Assembly: GCF_000372725.1 (NCBI RefSeq)
Contig: NW_005200670.1
Location: 171,020 to 235,019 of the forward strand
Length of the DNA stretch: 64,000 nucleotides
Direction: 5' to 3'
Source of the DNA: Emiliania huxleyi CCMP1516
Taxonomy: Eukaryota; Haptophyta; Isochrysidales; Noelaerhabdaceae
This document shows, piece by piece, positions 63,614-64,000 of this stretch; position 1 is the first letter of the stretch, and every line of letters starts with the position of its first letter. Made by a program: the position numbers and the translations under genes. The notes under the pieces were generated by a model, which was given only the letters and a program-made list of their open reading frames with translations, was not told the origin of the DNA and ran no database searches.

Positions 63614-64000
63614 CGGCGGAGAGCCGGGCGTGTCTCTGACTTCTACACGCCTCTGCTGCCCGGCGTGCCTGGTCCATGGCAGTCTGCGAATTGAGGCTGC
63701 CAGTGTTGGCATTGGTGGACGCCACCGCGCTGGCCTGCGCACAGCCCTCTTGCGCAATCTATGCGTTCCGGCTATGCTCGTCGCAACGGTGTCGGTGATG
63801 GCAGCCGCTGCCATCTCGCACCGCCATCTCGCCACCTCCTCGTCGGGGCCCTCGCCATCATGGGCGTCCATAGTAGAGGAGCTGGTAAGAGGAGGAGGTC
63901 GCCGCTCTGCGCTGCGCGCTTCCGCTTCCCACGCCTGCACTGAGCTGCTGAGTACATCTCTACATGACTCATGAGCCTTGACAACGCCTTGTGAGAGAGA
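63614..64000. other. Right edge, unresolved open frames
   Basis: The plus strand (MLVATVSVMAAAAISHRHLA ... ELLSTSLHDS, ending at 63974) and the minus strand (63599-63940) are both open. The plus reading has a hydrophobic start and could be an exon of a small protein, but no splice or family evidence decides. Confidence 0.25.

Overview
This window looks like a piece of nuclear genome from a GC-rich unicellular alga. A haptophyte of the Emiliania/Gephyrocapsa type is my best guess. The reasons are very high GC, genes in short exons broken by small introns with many apparent GC-AG splice sites, Ala- and Pro-rich low-complexity proteins, long GT, GA and CT microsatellites, dispersed retroelement scraps, and two runs of N typical of a draft assembly. 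There are no operons, ribosome-binding sites, CRISPR arrays or rRNA genes. The organism call is inference from style and not from a marker gene.

Layout. 0-7 kb: a broken copy of a repeated gene family, then a long multi-exon AP2-like DNA-binding protein gene (minus). 7-14 kb: a MAPEG-like membrane protein gene, a 480-base gap, an intact member of the repeated IQ-motif family (minus), a proline-rich nuclear-looking ORF and an RCC1 scrap. 14-23 kb: an Ala-rich coiled-coil gene, a non-LTR retroelement C-terminus, an ankyrin-RING gene, a second family copy and a tail-anchored protein. 23-28 kb: an 11-exon glycoside hydrolase family 3 gene. 28-38 kb: gene fragments, a Cys-rich receptor-like gene with a frameshift, an NHL-BTB gene, a WW-domain gene and an MsrB-like gene. 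38-42 kb is gene-poor. 42-50 kb: an amidohydrolase gene, then an almost intact Ty1/copia retrotransposon with about 98% identical LTRs. 50-64 kb: a MYST histone acetyltransferase (Tip60/Esa1/MOF type), an element ORF, a three-exon unknown gene, a TPMT-like methyltransferase, a Temptin-like secreted protein, a DYRK/CLK-like kinase, a Fringe-like glycosyltransferase and a small membrane protein.

Main discovery. The GH3 gene can be spliced by eye into one continuous 700-residue protein with ten introns, and every exon phase agrees. At several introns the coding sequence just after the 3' splice site is repeated at the 5' end of the intron, as a target-site-like direct repeat of about 8-33 bases. 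Splicing from the first copy to the second restores the protein exactly. Two of these introns, and one beside the WW-domain exon, carry the same 38-40 base element with an internal inverted repeat and the 3' end TGTGAACAG. This has the form of an introner-like, intron-creating mobile element. Related exon-junction duplications occur in the kinase, Ala-rich and MsrB-like genes. Seven of the ten GH3 introns use GC as 5' splice site, because the duplicated site reads AG|GC.
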